Shown one piece after another: positions 43,517 to 51,931 of a DNA stretch of 64,000 bases. Numbering within the stretch: the stretch's first letter is position 1; every line of letters starts with the position of its first letter. A program made the position numbers and the translations under genes. A model generated the notes under the pieces. The model was not told where the DNA came from and made no database searches. It worked only from the letters and a program-made list of their open reading frames with translations. Origin of the DNA: Parasalinivibrio latis (GTDB lineage: Bacteria > Pseudomonadota > Gammaproteobacteria > Enterobacterales > Vibrionaceae); contig NZ_CP098812.1 in NCBI RefSeq assembly GCF_036825535.1, forward strand, positions 2,418,001 through 2,482,000, written 5' to 3'.

Positions 43517-43861
43517 ACAGGGATACAACAAATCATATCACTATCAATCCACCCTTTAAAAACCACAAACTCTCAAGGGTTATACATTTAAGAAACCAAA
43601 TCGCATTTCAGAGTTTATTAGCTTTTCCCGAATATATATTCACCCACCAGTCAGCATTCCATTGGCCAAAGTTTCTCTCATACCAAATGACACAACAAAG
43701 TATGAATCACATCTCCGGTTAAATTATCTATCCAGTTCAAAGAGGAGAAAATGAGATTTAATCTCAATAAAATGAACGAAGTGGCAAAACTTTGTCAGAT
43801 TTTTTTACAACTTTAAATATTACGAAATTAGATCTTTTTTATATTTCATTATGTTATGTTG
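43517..43861. other. AT-rich intergenic region before the PEP-CTERM gene
   Basis: No ORF. It has several A/T tracts and no recognisable terminator of strength after the chemoreceptor gene. The right end is next to the sigma-54 promoter and would be where an enhancer-binding protein site should lie; the GAGATTTAATCTC palindrome near 43752-43764 is the only clear candidate. Confidence 0.4.
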
Positions 43862-43879
43862 CAGGCACTTTAATTGCAT
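43862..43879 (+). promoter_or_regulatory. Sigma-54 (RpoN) promoter
   Basis: CAGGCACTTTAATTGCAT has the invariant GG (43864-43865) and GC (43876-43877) exactly 10 nt apart, with GGCAC and TTGCA around them as in the consensus. Transcription would begin near 43889, giving a leader of about 47 nt before the ATG at 43936. Confidence 0.7.
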
Positions 43880-43935
43880 TGTACAGGCTGCATTGACCGA
43901 GACTAAACACAATAATCCCTTCGGAGCCGAGTATA

Positions 43936-44673
43936 ATGAAAAAGCCATTCCTGACATTTATTTCAAGCCTGATTGCTTTAGTCAGTCTATTTATAACACC
44001 TGGTGCATATTCCGCTTTTTACACGGTAGATATTACCGATCCTGCCAGTTACAACGCGATTTACGATCCAAAAGACGGAGCCTCCCTTGATCGCCTTCTG
44101 ATGGTTTATGATTCTGACAGTGACATGTTCAGCCTTCAGTACGACTTTACTTCATCAAACAGCACCCAACTCGGCGACGCATATATCAAATTTACTAACA
44201 ACGGTTTGGTGCCAAATGGCAACACCGGTGACGGCAACATACCTTGGTACCGTTTTAATGCCGAAACCCAGACGGTTCAGATCAGTAACGCCAACGTAAG
44301 CATTACGCGTAGCTTCGACTACCATTTTGACAATACCACTCGCAAAGGCAGTATTTTCCTCTCTCACAGCGCCTCAGACGTCTTCTCATACTTCCAGAAT
44401 GAACCGGGCATCACCAACTGGAGTGGTGGTTCATTTTCTGACAAGCTCGGTCTTTGGTCGCACCTTGTAAGTACTGATTTTTATAAGACAGGCCCAAATG
44501 GGCTGGAAAGGGATCCCAACGTTTCCCCCGATCCCTGGATTGCATACGATGTACATGAACCCCTTATCAGTGTGGTGCTGACAGAAAACCCAATCCCAGA
44601 ACCTGCTGGTCTGCTGGTATTTGCAGGAGCCTTACTGGGTCTGTTTACTGCCAGAAAATACCGAAAAGCCTAA
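43936..44673 (+). CDS. PEP-CTERM sorting domain protein
   Basis: 245 residues. Signal peptide (cleavage near GAYS) and a C-terminal sorting signal: PIPEPAGLL, a hydrophobic helix and the basic end ARKYRKA, the exosortase-type PEP-CTERM tail. The body is beta-rich and of unknown function; such proteins are exported with surface polysaccharide after cleavage by exosortase, which is not encoded in this window. A sigma-54 promoter precedes it. GGAG lies 10-11 nt before the ATG. Lone gene with its own terminator. Confidence 0.82.
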   Translation: MKKPFLTFISSLIALVSLFITPGAYSAFYTVDITDPASYNAIYDPKDGASLDRLLMVYDSDSDMFSLQYDFTSSNSTQLGDAYIKFTNNGLVPNGNTGDGNIPWYRFNAETQTVQISNANVSITRSFDYHFDNTTRKGSIFLSHSASDVFSYFQNEPGITNWSGGSFSDKLGLWSHLVSTDFYKTGPNGLERDPNVSPDPWIAYDVHEPLISVVLTENPIPEPAGLLVFAGALLGLFTARKYRKA

Positions 44674-44688
44674 CAGAAACGAAAAAAG

Positions 44689-44722
44689 AGGCATGCCTTT
44701 TACCGGAGCATGCCTTTATTTT
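44689..44722 (+). terminator. Rho-independent terminator after the PEP-CTERM gene
   Basis: AGGCATGC and GCATGCCT arms with an 11-nt loop, followed by TTATTTTT. It also reaches the end of the convergent psiE gene. Confidence 0.75.
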
Positions 44723-45126
44723 TACTCTTCGGGTTCGCTGCGCCTTTCATAAGGCAACCTGATGTGCCCCCAGCGAATAACAATAACCGTTCCGGCCAGA
44801 ATCAGGGTTGCTCCTGCAATAGCAGCGATGCGCCAGCTGTCCATGCCCTTCATATCCAGAATAAGGTAGCGTGCCAGGGCAACAATAGCGATGTAGATAG
44901 GCATCCGAACCGGCAGTTTTCCGGATTCAACAAAGTTCGACACCATTGCCAGTACCTCCAGGTAAATAAAGAGCAGTAACAAATCAGCGAGCTCTACCCG
45001 CCCGGCATCGAATATATGTTTTATCTCCTGCCCGATAGCGATTACCGTTGCTATAGCTATCAGTGCCAGCACAATGTGCTCAGTGGTCTTTATGGCATTC
45101 AAACCAAACTTCCTTGTTAAGTTCAT
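44722..45126 (-). CDS. psiE: PsiE family membrane protein
   Basis: 134 residues with four membrane helices, the PsiE layout. GRVELADLLLLFIYLE and RMPIYIAIVALARYLILD are the family blocks. E. coli psiE is induced by phosphate starvation, but the biochemical role is unknown. No Pho box was recognised here. It is convergent with the PEP-CTERM gene and shares its terminator region. Confidence 0.85.
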   Translation of the reverse strand: MNLTRKFGLNAIKTTEHIVLALIAIATVIAIGQEIKHIFDAGRVELADLLLLFIYLEVLAMVSNFVESGKLPVRMPIYIAIVALARYLILDMKGMDSWRIAAIAGATLILAGTVIVIRWGHIRLPYERRSEPEE

Positions 45127-45253
45127 AGCGCTCCTTTAAAAGTGTTTACACGTCGAGTTGTCTTTTATAGTTTTGGATATCGGTATCACTGATCGAAATC
45201 CACCAGCAAAACCGTAACTTGAGTATCTACCATTAATATTAAGCATAGGAAAT

Positions 45254-45655
45254 ATGCAATTAATCCTCTTTTATGATGGCACTTGCCCTCTTTGCGTAGC
45301 AGAAATGGGTGAGCTGGCGCAGTTGGATGCCGGAAAAAGACTGACATTGGTCGATATCCACACTAAAGATTTTGCCCGGCAATACCCGGACATAAACAAA
45401 GAAAGTGCATCCACCATCCTCCATGGTTATGTCACCGAAGATGACAAATCCATGCGGTTGCTCTTAGGGTTGGATGTTACTTGTACTGCGTGGAACCTGG
45501 TGGGTAAAAAGCGCTGGCTGAAAATGCTGCGCTGGCCGGTTGTACGCTGGTTTGCAGACTGGGCGTATATGCGCTTTGCCAACAACCGGTACTTTATTTC
45601 TTACCTGTTGACTGGAAAATCCCGGTGCCAAAACGGTAACTGCCGTATTGATTAA
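45254..45655 (+). CDS. DCC-family (DUF393) thiol-disulfide oxidoreductase-like protein
   Basis: 133 residues. FYDGTCPLC opens the sequence, the DCC motif that names the family, with Cys11 and Cys14 spaced like a thioredoxin CxxC. The rest (W-x-x-x-x-P-V-x-x-FADWAYM) fits the family end. It is probably redox-active, but no substrate is known. An AT-rich stretch and AGGAAAT precede the ATG. Unlinked to its neighbours in function. Confidence 0.85.
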   Translation: MQLILFYDGTCPLCVAEMGELAQLDAGKRLTLVDIHTKDFARQYPDINKESASTILHGYVTEDDKSMRLLLGLDVTCTAWNLVGKKRWLKMLRWPVVRWFADWAYMRFANNRYFISYLLTGKSRCQNGNCRID

Positions 45656-45749
45656 CCAACTGAAACAAATGCGCCTATTCATCACACATAAAAAGCACTA
45701 AAATTCCGCCGTCTGCAAGACATCAACTTTGTGTAACAGGCAGGAATTT

Positions 45750-46241
45750 ATGGAAAAGCTTTTTGAGCGTTTGATGTACTCATCCAGATGGCTGATGGCG
45801 CCGATTTACTTCGGCCTCAGTCTGGTTTTGCTAGCCTTGGGTATTAAATTCTTCCAGCAGATTTTTGAAGTGATCCCTCATGTCTTCACAATGAAGAGCA
45901 TGGATCTGGTGCTAGTCGTTCTGTCTCTGGTTGATATCGCACTTGTTGGCGGCTTGATTGTCATGGTGATGTTCTCGGGGTATGAGAATTTTGTATCCCG
46001 CCTGGATTTGGATGACCATGACGATCGTCTTGGCTGGCTAGGGAAACTGGATGCGGGTTCCCTGAAAAACAAGGTGGCAGCTTCTATTGTGGCAATTTCT
46101 TCCATCCACCTGCTCAAGATTTTCATGAACACCGAACACATTGCCAATGACAAACTGCAATGGTACCTGATGATCCACATTACCTTTGTACTGTCTGCAT
46201 TTGCGATGGGATACCTGGATAAAATCACTCGTCACGACTGA
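45750..46241 (+). CDS. yqhA: YqhA family (UPF0114) membrane protein
   Basis: 163 residues from the ATG at 45750, after CAGGA. Four membrane helices. The MYSSRWLMAPIYFGLSL opening and the LVDIALVGGLIVMVMFSGYENFVS segment are nearly invariant in this family. Inner-membrane protein of unknown function. Confidence 0.92.
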   Translation: MEKLFERLMYSSRWLMAPIYFGLSLVLLALGIKFFQQIFEVIPHVFTMKSMDLVLVVLSLVDIALVGGLIVMVMFSGYENFVSRLDLDDHDDRLGWLGKLDAGSLKNKVAASIVAISSIHLLKIFMNTEHIANDKLQWYLMIHITFVLSAFAMGYLDKITRHD

Positions 46242-46266
46242 TTTATTGCCAGCTGCAAGGATGCAG

Positions 46267-47010
46267 CTATTCCCCCCTCTCTCCCTCTTGAATCTTGTTT
46301 ACAGTCATCACCCACTGCTTACGGGCTTCCCGGTGCGAGGCAAAAAAACCGTTCCACATTATGTCTCCGGCATATCGGTTATAGCCGGCTTTCTCCATCT
46401 GGGTTGCCACCTGGTTTGCAATCCGGGTTTCCCGCTTAGTAACAAAATTGTCCGCTTTATCGAATAAAGGCGTTGCCAAGGGGTAGCGCCGTTTAAGGGA
46501 AGAAACCGGCTCTCCCCGCAGGTAATGCTGGACAAATTCTTCCAGGAACGCCTCGTAATCCAGCCTGAATTCTAGATAGCGGTAGATCCTCGGCGACGCC
46601 AAAACCTTCTTAGCGATATCAGACATCTTTTGTTTATCTGCTTTTTGGAGAATTGTCTGCCTCCAAGCCTGCTCTGCACTCTGGTCAGACAGCGCCGGGT
46701 TTTCAATTTCCATCGTTACAAATGGTGCATACACATCAGGATCAGTCAGCAGCAACACCATGTCATAGCTTTCACCCAGCTCTGGAGAACCACTTTTTCG
46801 GATAGTGTCTATCTTAGCGGCGATATCCAGCACACTCTCTGCAGATTCCAGCACCAACTCCTCTTTCGTTGCAGGCAAAAGGCTGTCGGCAGCGCCTTTT
46901 AGCGAATCCTGCACTTTCACTGCTGCGGGCACGATTTCATCGCCAAGCTTAACCAGGAAATACATCAGCCCAACAAGGGTTAGCAAGATTAGTTTAATTG
47001 CTCCTTTCAA
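46267..47010 (-). CDS. Membrane-anchored protein of unknown function
   Basis: About 247 residues from a TTG at 47010 that follows GAGGGG closely; the start is uncertain and a later ATG (residue 16) is possible. One N-terminal membrane helix is followed by a mostly helical, charged domain with no Cys. Two stretches stand out, ALSDQSAEQAWRQTIL and RRYPLATPLFDKADNFVTK. No family recognised. It converges on yqhA and lies next to the repeat at 47031-47079. Confidence 0.6.
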   Translation of the reverse strand: MKGAIKLILLTLVGLMYFLVKLGDEIVPAAVKVQDSLKGAADSLLPATKEELVLESAESVLDIAAKIDTIRKSGSPELGESYDMVLLLTDPDVYAPFVTMEIENPALSDQSAEQAWRQTILQKADKQKMSDIAKKVLASPRIYRYLEFRLDYEAFLEEFVQHYLRGEPVSSLKRRYPLATPLFDKADNFVTKRETRIANQVATQMEKAGYNRYAGDIMWNGFFASHREARKQWVMTVNKIQEGERGE

Positions 47011-47030
47011 GATCCCCTCACCACAATGAT

Positions 47031-47079
47031 TTTGATACCCAAATCACTTCAAAGTGCTTGATTCAGAGTGATTATCAAA
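47031..47079. repeat. Dispersed extragenic palindrome, copy 2
   Basis: TTTGAT pairs with ATCAAA and AAATCACT with AGTGATT. The left half (ATACCCAAATCACTTCAAAGTGC) lines up with ATACCCAAACCACCTCTAAGTGC of the copy at 31074-31131. It overlaps the last codons of the MarR gene. Confidence 0.5.
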
Positions 47080-47523
47080 TACGTTCTGGGTACTTTGCTG
47101 AAGTGCATCAAGGGCACGAAACAAGTCGCGGTACTGGGTACCGGTTAGGCCGTCGAGAATTTCGGATTCCCACTGCAACGCCCGTGGAATAATTTTTTCG
47201 TACAGTTCCAGCCCATCCTGGGTCAGAACTATTTGGGTAGCCCGTTGGTCTGATTCCCGCTTTTCCCGGACAATTAGCCCTTTTTCTTCAAGCCTAGCAA
47301 GTGTGCGGGACACTTTGACTTTATCCAGGTTGGTAACATCAGAAAGGTCTCGGGCAATCAGGTTTTCACGCGCGCCGAGGTTGGCAAGGATCCGCCATTC
47401 CGGGCGGGAAATACCAAATTCTGTCTCATACAGAGCAGCAAGGCTGTCTGCCACCTGCTCCGCGGTGCGAACCAGTTTGTAAGGAAGAAATTCCTCCAGT
47501 GAGAATGAACTGTATTGCCCCAT
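47044..47523 (-). CDS. MarR family transcriptional regulator
   Basis: 159 residues from the ATG at 47523, preceded by AAGGA; a longer frame starting further upstream has no such site. Winged helix-turn-helix: ISRPEWRILANLG, LARDLSD-type recognition helix DKVKVSRTLARLEEKG and the wing RESDQRATQIVLT. The last nine residues are encoded by a dispersed repeat, so the ancestral end was probably different. It is next to the TRAP transporter genes and lies on the same strand; it could repress the TRAP and hmg operons through the paired palindromes at 50504 and 50693. Confidence 0.88.
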   Translation of the reverse strand: MGQYSSFSLEEFLPYKLVRTAEQVADSLAALYETEFGISRPEWRILANLGARENLIARDLSDVTNLDKVKVSRTLARLEEKGLIVREKRESDQRATQIVLTQDGLELYEKIIPRALQWESEILDGLTGTQYRDLFRALDALQQSTQNVFDNHSESSTLK

Positions 47524-47617
47524 GTAATCCTTACCTATTCCACTGTTGACGCGCAGTGTGCCGCCAGCTCCTGGTGCCATTAAAGCATATAATGGCACCG
47601 GGAAAACACATTACCTG

Positions 47618-48919
47618 TCAACTGTAGAGCCAGTGTGGCAACGCCAGTGACAGTGACGGAACCAACGCGATCAGGACAAGCCGGACCATATCTGCTGTCC
47701 AGAAAGGAACGATTCCGCGGAAAATGGTCTTGGTGTTGATATCTTTCATCACGCCAGAGAGCACAAACACATTCATACCAACTGGTGGAGTGATAAGGCT
47801 GATCTCCGTAACCACCACGACCAGGATGCCAAACCACACCAGGTCAAAACCGAGGCTCTGCACTAGCGGGAAGAAGATAGGCACCGTCAGCAGCAACATC
47901 GACATGCTCTCAAAAATACAACCAAGCAGGATATAGATAACCAGGATCGCCGCCATCACCATAAACGGTGACATATCCAACCCGGAGACGACAGCCAACA
48001 GGGCATCTGTAAACCCGGCACGGTTGATAAAGTTTGAGAAGATCAGTGCTGAAATCACCACACTGAAAAGAACCGCGGTGGTTTTTGCTGTCTCGACCAA
48101 TACTTCGCGCAATACCTGGTAGTTAAGTTGGCGTTTAAGGCCGGCAATCACCAACGCACCGGCAGCACCAATTCCGGCAGCTTCCGTCGGCGTAAAGGCA
48201 CCGGCATAAATCCCGCCCATCACCAATACAAAAAGCGCAACTGTCGAAATCACCCCTTTAAGAGCCAGCCAACGCTCCCTCCACGGCAATTTTTCCATTG
48301 GAGGGGCAATCTGGGGTTTGCGGTAAACGACCCAGCGTACGGCAGCTAGATACAAACCAATTCCGAGAAGGCCGGGAACCAACCCAGCGGCGAAGAGTTC
48401 ACGGATACTGGTTTCGGTTAACAGCCCATAAACTACCAGCATAACGCTGGGCGGGATAAGGATGCCAAGCGTACCCCCGGCGGCTATCGACGCGGCCGCC
48501 AGGCTATCCTGGTAGCCATATTTCCGCATCGGCGGCATTGCCACTTTTGACATGGTTGCGGCAGTTGCCAGGCTCGAACCACAAATCGCAGAAAACCCGC
48601 CACATGCCAGTATAGTCGCCATTGAAAGTCCGCCTTTGCGGTGCCCGACAAAGGCATTGCTGGCGGCATACAACTCCTGGGAGAGTCCGGCGCGGTTTAC
48701 CAAATTCCCCATCAGGACAAAAAGCGGGATAACAGAAAGGCTGTAGTCCTGACCGGTGTCAATTATCCTCCTCGCGGCCATCGAAAGGGTTGCCGTCCAG
48801 TTAAAATCCACCAGTGCACCAAAGCCGATAAACCCAACGATACCCATGGCATAGGCGAGCGGGATCCGCAAAAGCACCAGCGCCAGTAATATTGCAAAGC
48901 CAATCAAAGTAATTGTCAT
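47618..48919 (-). CDS. TRAP transporter large membrane subunit (DctM family)
   Basis: 433 residues, about 12 membrane helices. GFSAICGSSLATAATMSKVAMP and TLGILIPPSVMLVVYG are the classic DctM blocks. It forms the sodium-driven channel of a TRAP importer. Its start overlaps the DctQ stop by four nt (ATGA). The substrate should be an organic acid; the setting next to homogentisate genes suggests an aromatic acid. Confidence 0.93.
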   Translation of the reverse strand: MTITLIGFAILLALVLLRIPLAYAMGIVGFIGFGALVDFNWTATLSMAARRIIDTGQDYSLSVIPLFVLMGNLVNRAGLSQELYAASNAFVGHRKGGLSMATILACGGFSAICGSSLATAATMSKVAMPPMRKYGYQDSLAAASIAAGGTLGILIPPSVMLVVYGLLTETSIRELFAAGLVPGLLGIGLYLAAVRWVVYRKPQIAPPMEKLPWRERWLALKGVISTVALFVLVMGGIYAGAFTPTEAAGIGAAGALVIAGLKRQLNYQVLREVLVETAKTTAVLFSVVISALIFSNFINRAGFTDALLAVVSGLDMSPFMVMAAILVIYILLGCIFESMSMLLLTVPIFFPLVQSLGFDLVWFGILVVVVTEISLITPPVGMNVFVLSGVMKDINTKTIFRGIVPFWTADMVRLVLIALVPSLSLALPHWLYS

Positions 48920-49458
48920 GGTTTCCTCACTGACGGTGATTCAGAGGTGTTCCCGGCACCATTTCCCGGGGACATCGGGCCACGCCTTAAGGCGTACAAT
49001 GCGGCTAAAACAAGCACCATCACCATGGAGAGCCACCCGGTCGCTGAGATAAAATACATCACGTAGCCAAGCGGGATCGCCAGAATATCGGTCTCTTCAC
49101 CGTATGAAAGTGAACGTGTTCCCAGCCCCCACACTTTCCATGCCACCAGCCCGAGCGCAAATGCACAGCCAAGGCTTATCAGTAGTTGCCGGGCGTTTAC
49201 CATAACTTGGGGAAACCAGTCATCCAGCAAGTCGACACAAATATGTTCTTCCTGCCAGGTAATAAGAGGGAACGCGGCAAACACCACAAGCGCCAGCGTC
49301 ACTTCTATCAATTCAACGCTGCCTTGCAACGGCGAATTGAGAAAATAACGCCCGACCACATCAATGACGGTCACAACCAGCATGGTTAACAGGGACAGTG
49401 CAGCCAGCCCTTCCAGGCCTGACCGCACTTTTCCTACCAAACAGAGCAGGCGATCCAT
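48916..49458 (-). CDS. TRAP transporter small membrane subunit (DctQ family)
   Basis: 180 residues with four helices, including GRYFLNSPLQGSVELIEVTLALVVFAAFP and WQEEHICVDLL (cited in part), typical of DctQ. It pairs with the large subunit. TAATG overlap with the binding-protein gene upstream, ATGA overlap with dctM downstream. Confidence 0.9.
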   Translation of the reverse strand: MDRLLCLVGKVRSGLEGLAALSLLTMLVVTVIDVVGRYFLNSPLQGSVELIEVTLALVVFAAFPLITWQEEHICVDLLDDWFPQVMVNARQLLISLGCAFALGLVAWKVWGLGTRSLSYGEETDILAIPLGYVMYFISATGWLSMVMVLVLAALYALRRGPMSPGNGAGNTSESPSVRKP

Positions 49459-50489
49459 TACTTGGCACCCAGCTCTGCTACCTGAGTACGGTAATAGTCA
49501 AGCGCAGCCTGAGGATCGCTGACACGCTTTTTCACCGCTTTTTTCAACCAGGCCTCTTCCAACCCGGCGGAGAAGCCTTTCGCTTGCTCAATCATTTCCG
49601 GTGTGGCTTTCATGACGGTATCACCTTTTGCCAGAGTATCTTCAACACCGGCTTTGTCAGCAATGTCCATCATCTGGCCAAACAGACGGGACAGCTTTTC
49701 ACCGGAAACAGACAGCACCGCTTCACGATCCTCCTGCGACATACCGTCGAGAGTGTCCGGGTTCATCAGCAGGCTGAAGCTGCCTCGGTAAAGGCCACCG
49801 GGGAAGGTCACCACATTGGGAGCCACTTCATTAAGGCGGAAACTTTTAAGGGTTTCCAACGTGAAAAACGCACCGTCAACGACACCCTGCGATAACGCTT
49901 CATAGACTTTATTTGGCGGCAGGGCGACCGGGGCAACACCCATATTTTTACCGATGGTGGACATCACCTCACCGGCAATGCGCATCTTTTTGCCTTTAAG
50001 GTCATCAAACGAGGTGACCTTGTCACGGGTAATAATCGAACCAGGGCCATGCACCCCGACGCCCAGCACCACCAGTCCACGGTGTTCATTAGCTTTTTTC
50101 AGGTACTTGTCGAAAACACGCCAGTAAGCCACTGAGGCATTTTCAGAAGAAAGGTTGTTATTAAAGGTGGGGATTTCCGGCAGCTTGGTAAGTTCAAAGC
50201 GGCCCGGTTTAAAGCCATGGAAAAACCAGGTCACGTCACCGATACCGTCAGCAACGATGTCCGCCTGGGCAGGCGGCGGACCCATGTTGTATTCCACTTT
50301 CACGGTTACACGTCCGTCGGTGGCTTCTTCCACCCACTTGCCCCATGTTGGCCATACCATGCTGTTGATACCATGGTTCGGCGAGGCCCACGAACTTATC
50401 CTGATAACTTTGTCTGCTGCCGAAGCAGGCAGGGTTGCTCCCAGCAACAAGGCTGATACAGCGGCAAGGGTCAATTTTCTCTTCCACAT
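49458..50489 (-). CDS. TRAP transporter substrate-binding protein (DctP family)
   Basis: 343 residues from the ATG at 50489, which follows GGAG by six nt; an ATG four codons earlier lacks a good site. A signal peptide ends near ASAA. KKMRIAGEVMSTIGKNMGVAPVALPPNKVYEALSQGVVDGAF is the DctP core (cited here in outline), with the Arg of RIAG that normally clamps the substrate carboxylate. First gene of the TRAP operon; divergent from hmgA with 270 bp between. Confidence 0.92.
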   Translation of the reverse strand: MWKRKLTLAAVSALLLGATLPASAADKVIRISSWASPNHGINSMVWPTWGKWVEEATDGRVTVKVEYNMGPPPAQADIVADGIGDVTWFFHGFKPGRFELTKLPEIPTFNNNLSSENASVAYWRVFDKYLKKANEHRGLVVLGVGVHGPGSIITRDKVTSFDDLKGKKMRIAGEVMSTIGKNMGVAPVALPPNKVYEALSQGVVDGAFFTLETLKSFRLNEVAPNVVTFPGGLYRGSFSLLMNPDTLDGMSQEDREAVLSVSGEKLSRLFGQMMDIADKAGVEDTLAKGDTVMKATPEMIEQAKGFSAGLEEAWLKKAVKKRVSDPQAALDYYRTQVAELGAK

Positions 50490-50503
50490 ATCGAGCTCCA
50501 TTT

Positions 50504-50519
50504 TGTTTCATTTGTAATT
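50504..50519. promoter_or_regulatory. Candidate MarR operator at the TRAP promoter
   Basis: TGTTTCATTTGTAATT, near-palindromic, 15/18 matches (with flanks) to the site at 50693-50708. Just upstream of dctP. Confidence 0.5.
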
Positions 50520-50692
50520 TTTAGTCGTACAGTCCGGCTTTCCGTTCCTGACGATTTGCAAAACGTCACAAATCGCGCCTGACCCTAAAAATAGAATCAC
50601 AACACTGATTATCACGCAACACAAAAGTTAACAAAATGATAAATTACTGTTGCAAACACCTCACTGTCCGCTCTAAGATTAATTTTATATTT

Positions 50693-50708
50693 AGTTTCAA
50701 ATGTAACT
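50693..50708. promoter_or_regulatory. Candidate MarR operator at the hmgA promoter
   Basis: AGTTTCAAATGTAACT, a palindrome with one mismatch pair (AGTT-x-CA-AA-TG-x-AACT). It lies 52 nt before the hmgA start. Confidence 0.55.
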
Positions 50709-50759
50709 TTTACCGGAGTGCGCAATGCCACCGGATTGAAAGAAAACAAGGAGCCCAGA

Positions 50760-51899
50760 ATGAGAAAGTGGTTTTCATTTCCTGTTAGAGAAGGGGAAGC
50801 ATCCCGCCAGGCACATTGTGATTTGCCTGAAGGAACGTTCGAGCGGGAAGTGGGTAAGGAAGGGTTCTTCGGCCCGGCAACCCATATGTACCACCAGCAT
50901 GCCCCGACAGGGTGGACAGAGTGGGAAGGCCCACTTCGCCCCCACGCTTTCGATACCACCAAAATGGAGGTATTCGATGAGTCACCGCTTCAGGCTCCGA
51001 GCTTGCTGGAAAATGCCAATGTGAAAGTCCGTATCTGGAAGTGTTCAGAGAAAATGGCGCATCTGGTAAGGAACAGTGACGGAGATGACTGCCTGTTTAT
51101 CCATGCCGGTTCCGGTTCGCTTTTCTGTGATTATGGCCACATGACATTCAGTGAAGGGGATTACATTGTGCTGCCGCGCGCTACCAGTTGGCGTATTGAG
51201 CCGACCGACCCTGTTACCATGCTGATGATTGAAGCCACCAACGGTTCGTATATGAGTGCAGAACGTGGTGTGGTGGGCGATCACGCTATCTTTGATCCAG
51301 CGGTTTTGGAATACCCACGAATCAATGATGCATTCCGAGCACAGCAGAGCAGTACCCAACCCTGGCAGGTACATATCAAAAGCCGGAACCAACTGAACAA
51401 AGTTACCTACCCGTTCAACCCGCTTGATGCGGTAGGCTGGAAAGGAAACCTCACTGTATTTCGCCTCAACTGGCGCGATATCCGCCCGTTGATGAGCCAC
51501 CGTTACCACCTGCCACCATCTGCACACATTACTTTTGTCGCTGACGGCTTTGTAATTTGTACGTTTGTCCCCCGTCCGATTGAATCCGACCCGGGTGCAC
51601 TCAAAGTACCGTTTTACCACAACAATGATGATTACGATGAAGTGATCTTTTACCACAAGGGCGAGTTCTTCAGCCGGGACAATATCCATCCCGGCATGGT
51701 AACCCTCCACCCTTGCGGCTTCCCGCACGGCCCGCACCCGAAAGCCTTTGCCACCGGGGCAAAACACAGCCGTAAGGAAACCGATGAAGTCGCAGTCATG
51801 ATAGATACACGCGTGCCTGTTGATATGACTGATGCTGCCCGCGCCGTAGAAGATAAAGATTACGTAAATTCCTGGCAGACACCACCAAACGCAGAATAA
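50760..51899 (+). CDS. hmgA: Homogentisate 1,2-dioxygenase
   Basis: 379 residues from an ATG at 50760 after AAGGAG. MYHQHAPTGWTEWEGPLRP, HRYHLPPSAHITF and CGFPHGPHP give the cupin fold with the iron ligands (His and Glu) near the C-terminal half. The enzyme opens the ring of homogentisate with O2 to maleylacetoacetate. First of hmgA-fahA-maiA, divergent from the TRAP operon. Somewhat short but typical for bacteria of this group. Confidence 0.94.
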   Translation: MRKWFSFPVREGEASRQAHCDLPEGTFEREVGKEGFFGPATHMYHQHAPTGWTEWEGPLRPHAFDTTKMEVFDESPLQAPSLLENANVKVRIWKCSEKMAHLVRNSDGDDCLFIHAGSGSLFCDYGHMTFSEGDYIVLPRATSWRIEPTDPVTMLMIEATNGSYMSAERGVVGDHAIFDPAVLEYPRINDAFRAQQSSTQPWQVHIKSRNQLNKVTYPFNPLDAVGWKGNLTVFRLNWRDIRPLMSHRYHLPPSAHITFVADGFVICTFVPRPIESDPGALKVPFYHNNDDYDEVIFYHKGEFFSRDNIHPGMVTLHPCGFPHGPHPKAFATGAKHSRKETDEVAVMIDTRVPVDMTDAARAVEDKDYVNSWQTPPNAE

Positions 51900-51931
51900 C
51901 CAATAAACAGAATCCAAATGGAGATTGACGG

